This document shows, piece by piece, positions 61,689 to 64,000 of a stretch of DNA of 64,000 nucleotides (the stretch's first letter is position 1; every line of letters starts with the position of its first letter). Below the pieces are notes generated by a model. The model was not told the origin of the DNA, searched no databases, and saw only the letters and a program-made list of their open reading frames with translations. The translations under genes and the position numbers were made by a program. The stretch is from JAJEFO01 sp965209045 (GTDB lineage: Bacteria > Pseudomonadota > Alphaproteobacteria > Rhodobacterales > Rhodobacteraceae): positions 248,001 to 312,000 of the forward strand of contig CBDBPW010000002.1 of assembly GCA_965209045.1 (NCBI GenBank), in the 5' to 3' direction.

Positions 61689-63344
61689 ATGGGCCGCTAC
61701 AACCTCGACACGCTGCGCGGCGACCTTTTCGGAGGCGTCACATCCATGGTGGTGGCGCTGCCGGTCGCCCTCGGCTTCGGCATCGCGTCCGGGATGGGCG
61801 CGGCTGCAGGGCTCTACGGCGCGATCGCGGTCGGCTTCTTCGCGTCGGTGTTCGGCGGTACGCGCTCCCAGATATCCGGTCCGACCGCACCCATGACCGT
61901 CGCAATGGCGGTCGTGCTCACAAGCCATGCGTCCAGCCTCGCCGAGGCCCTGACCATCGTCGTCCTCGCGGGCCTGCTGCAGGTCCTTCTCGGCGTCTCG
62001 AAGATCGGCCGCTTCGTGGCGTACACACCTCATGTCGTCGTCTCCGGCTTCATGTCCGGCATCGGAATCATCATCATCCTGATGCAGTCGCTGCCTCTTC
62101 TCGGCGCCTCGGGCGCGGCGGGGGGACCGATGAGTGCTGCACGTGCGCTCCCTGGAGCCATGAGCGGCATCGACGCCGGGGCATTCGCGATCGGCGCCGT
62201 CTCGCTCGCGGCAGGATTCCTCTGGCCGCAAAGGCTGTCGCGGTTCGCGCCGGGGCCGCTCGTGGCGCTCGCCGCCGGAACGGCGCTGGGCGTGCTGTGG
62301 TTCACCGAGGCTCCGGTCATCGGCCCTGTCCCGGCCGGGCTGCCGACTCTGCATCTCGCCCTGCCGCAAGCAGGATTCCTGCTGCACGCGTTGCCGCCGG
62401 CCATCATCCTCGCGCTGCTAGGCTCGGTCGACAGCCTGCTGACCTCCCTCGTGGCGGACGCCATCACCGGCAGCCGTCACGACCCGGACAGGGAGCTGGT
62501 CGGCCAGGGCATCGGCAACATGGTCTCGGGACTGATCGGCGCGCTCCCCGGTGCCGGGGCCACGATGGGCACTGTCGTCAACATCCGCTCCGGAGGATCG
62601 ACGCCGGTGTCGGGCGTCGTGCGCGCGCTTCTCTTGCTTGCCCTGGTCCTGGGGCTCGGACGGCATGTCGAGCCGATCCCGCTCGCCGCGCTGGCAGGCG
62701 TGCTGGTCAAGGTCGGCTGGGACATCATCGACTGGCGCATGATCGGGAGGCTCCGCCGGCTCAGGCGCGAGCACCTCTTCGTGTTGCTGGCCACGCTCTG
62801 CCTCACGGTGTTCGTCGACCTCATCACGGCGGTCGCCATCGGGCTGATCGCTGGCGGCATGGTGCACGCCCGCCGGCTGGAGCAGCTGGAGCTCGACAGC
62901 GTGGTCTCGGTGCCGCTGCTGGACGCGAAGATCTTCGAGGGCGACGAGACGCTGGTCGAAGCCGACCCGTTCGCGGCCCGGGTCGGCATGGTCGCGCTGA
63001 GGGGGACGCTGAGCGTCGCCTCGTCCCACAGGCTGGTCAGCGTGATCGGCCTGGACATCAAGGAGCACGAGGTCGTCATCTTCGACTTCTCGGACACCCT
63101 GTATGTCGACGACAGCGCCGCCATGGTGATCGGTCGCCTCCTGGAACTCGCGGCCGGTTCCGGGACGGAATGCATCGTCACAGGCCTCGGCGGCGACGTG
63201 GCCGAGACCCTAGGCAGCCTCGACATCCTCGACAACCTGCCGGCCGATCGGATCGTCCGAACGTTCGACGAGGCCCGACGCGCTGCATGGGATGCGCTCG
63301 AAGCCGGTGCCGCCGCCTCGAGCCAGTCGCAGGCGTCGTCCTGA
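61689..63344 (+). CDS. SulP-family anion transporter with STAS domain
   Basis: A 551-residue protein with about 12-14 membrane helices between residues 10 and 400. SulP signatures are near the start (GGVTSMVVALPVALGFGIAS) and in GTRSQISGPTAPMTVAMAV. A C-terminal STAS domain is at about 430-530 (VVIFDFSDTLYVDDSAAMVI). SulP proteins carry sulfate, bicarbonate or organic acids. The sulfur genes of the window make sulfate export or uptake attractive, but bicarbonate is equally possible. ATG 61689 was taken because translation further upstream is not transporter-like. Confidence 0.88.
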   Translation: MGRYNLDTLRGDLFGGVTSMVVALPVALGFGIASGMGAAAGLYGAIAVGFFASVFGGTRSQISGPTAPMTVAMAVVLTSHASSLAEALTIVVLAGLLQVLLGVSKIGRFVAYTPHVVVSGFMSGIGIIIILMQSLPLLGASGAAGGPMSAARALPGAMSGIDAGAFAIGAVSLAAGFLWPQRLSRFAPGPLVALAAGTALGVLWFTEAPVIGPVPAGLPTLHLALPQAGFLLHALPPAIILALLGSVDSLLTSLVADAITGSRHDPDRELVGQGIGNMVSGLIGALPGAGATMGTVVNIRSGGSTPVSGVVRALLLLALVLGLGRHVEPIPLAALAGVLVKVGWDIIDWRMIGRLRRLRREHLFVLLATLCLTVFVDLITAVAIGLIAGGMVHARRLEQLELDSVVSVPLLDAKIFEGDETLVEADPFAARVGMVALRGTLSVASSHRLVSVIGLDIKEHEVVIFDFSDTLYVDDSAAMVIGRLLELAAGSGTECIVTGLGGDVAETLGSLDILDNLPADRIVRTFDEARRAAWDALEAGAAASSQSQASS

Positions 63345-63553
63345 ACCCATGCCTGAATTCGGGATGACGGCGGGTTCGTTCAAGGGTGCGGGTCGAGCGG
63401 CAGGGTCTGGCTTCCGGGCAGGTTCGACTGAGCCGGGCTTCGGACGTCCCGTCGATCCAGCCGCGCCAAAGTGTCGCCATTGCGGCCGTCTTTGCCCGGT
63501 GCATCAGGGTGCCGGCTCCCGGGATCCCTTCAGCCAGACAGGCGGTGATGACG
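63345..63553. other. Short non-coding region after the SulP gene
   Basis: About 210 bases with no gene recognised. Confidence 0.4.
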
Positions 63554-63709
63554 TCACCCTGCCAGCTTGATGTTCTTGGCGGCCATCCTGCCGTTCCGTC
63601 CAGGAACGAGATCGAACGTCACCGTCAGTCCCTCGTTCAACGTCGCCAGGCCGGACCTCTCGACGGCGCTTATGTGCGCCACGCGGCGACAGGAGTGGAG
63701 TCTGGCCAT
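63554..63709 (-). pseudogene. Cold-shock-domain fragment (C-terminal half)
   Basis: The frame ends VAHISAVERSGLATLNEG, LTVTFDLVPGRN and GRMAAKNIKLAG, the second half of a cold-shock domain. The first half with the RNP1 motif (KWFNPxKGFGFI-like) is missing; instead the frame opens with MARLHSCRR just upstream. It is a truncated remnant of a CspA-like gene, on the minus strand. Confidence 0.6.
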
Positions 63710-64000
63710 GAGCGGGTCGGTCGGCACGGGCGTCGGGAGAGGGCGTCCAACCGCCGGATTGTCAACGACAGAATTGAGACGGCGTCAGGAGCGCAGCAAT
63801 GGCGGTCCCCGGCAACACGGCGGCGACTTCCCCGCCCCTTCACTCGATACACGCTGCCCCTCTCCCGTGTCGGGATTTCGGCCCCTCGCGACGCCCGGTC
63901 CTCTATCTTGCCAATGATCCCCGGCATCACGATCTCCCGTCCTTCATGATGCGACGACCGCAGATCCGGCCCTCGAAACGACATGACTCGCCGATGACAC
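63710..64000. other. End of window, no gene recognised
   Basis: About 290 bases without a supported gene. Frames on both strands lack motifs. Confidence 0.4.

Overview
The window looks like a chromosome segment of a high-GC alphaproteobacterium, most likely a Rhodobacterales (Rhodobacteraceae/Paracoccaceae-type) organism. The signs are the iscR-iscS-sufBCD-sufS operon with an Irr-type iron box in front, an IscR without the usual Fe-S cysteines, ccmC-ccmD-ccmG beside acnA and a DUF1223 gene, a DmdC-type acyl-CoA dehydrogenase, and many ATGA/GTGA gene overlaps. No rRNA, tRNA or CRISPR array was recognised.

Layout. (1) 1-9065: a plus-strand sugar-acid catabolic operon. It holds a DapA-family aldolase/lyase (partial), an enolase-superfamily dehydratase, a complete CUT1-type ABC importer, an NAD-dependent epimerase/dehydrogenase, one protein that fuses an IclR regulator to an SMP-30 lactonase, and an SDR. 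(2) 9265-17372: the minus-strand Fe-S assembly (Suf) operon with two cysteine desulfurases, two tiny membrane proteins and two YIP1-like membrane proteins, followed by a divergent alpha/beta hydrolase. (3) 18.2-20.5 kb: a decayed island with integrase and lnt fragments and a vapBC-type toxin-antitoxin pair lying between two copies of an lnt 3' end. (4) 20.5-35 kb: periplasmic sulfur and electron-transfer genes. These are a fused soxYZ, fccAB, soxXA, a triheme cytochrome c, an iorAB-type molybdenum hydroxylase, a secreted pentapeptide-repeat protein, a NosR-like flavoprotein and apbE. (5) 35456-39619: a 4.16-kb four-gene DDE transposon that splits apbE, leaving a 4-bp target duplication. (6) 40-45 kb: a secreted alpha-solenoid protein, a second secreted pentapeptide protein, and a LysR gene split by an ISAzo13-type IS. 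(7) 45-64 kb: mostly housekeeping genes (M48 protease, Sua5, acyl-CoA dehydrogenase, GST, M20 hydrolase, ccmCDG, acnA, LpxL-like acyltransferase, purB, SulP transporter), with a pair of inverted roughly 210-bp repeats around 50.3 and 60.1 kb.

How it fits together. The first operon imports a sugar or sugar acid and probably carries it through lactone opening, dehydration and aldol cleavage. The Suf operon supplies Fe-S clusters to downstream users seen here (aconitase, the iorA-type subunit, the ferredoxin part of the NosR-like protein). The Sox/Fcc/cytochrome genes form an incomplete sulfide/thiosulfate oxidation set; soxB and soxCD are not in the window. The NosR-like protein has an ApbE flavinylation motif, and the transferase that would modify it, apbE, lies next to it but is broken by the transposon.

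The most interesting object is that transposon. Removing it together with one CAGG copy restores a perfect 320-residue ApbE frame, so its ends can be placed to the base. It encodes a zinc-binding-like protein, a DD(35)E transposase, an ExeA/TniB-type AAA+ ATPase and a Toprim (primase-like) protein, with long non-coding ends that share short motifs. All functional assignments are from reading the sequence; no database search was run.
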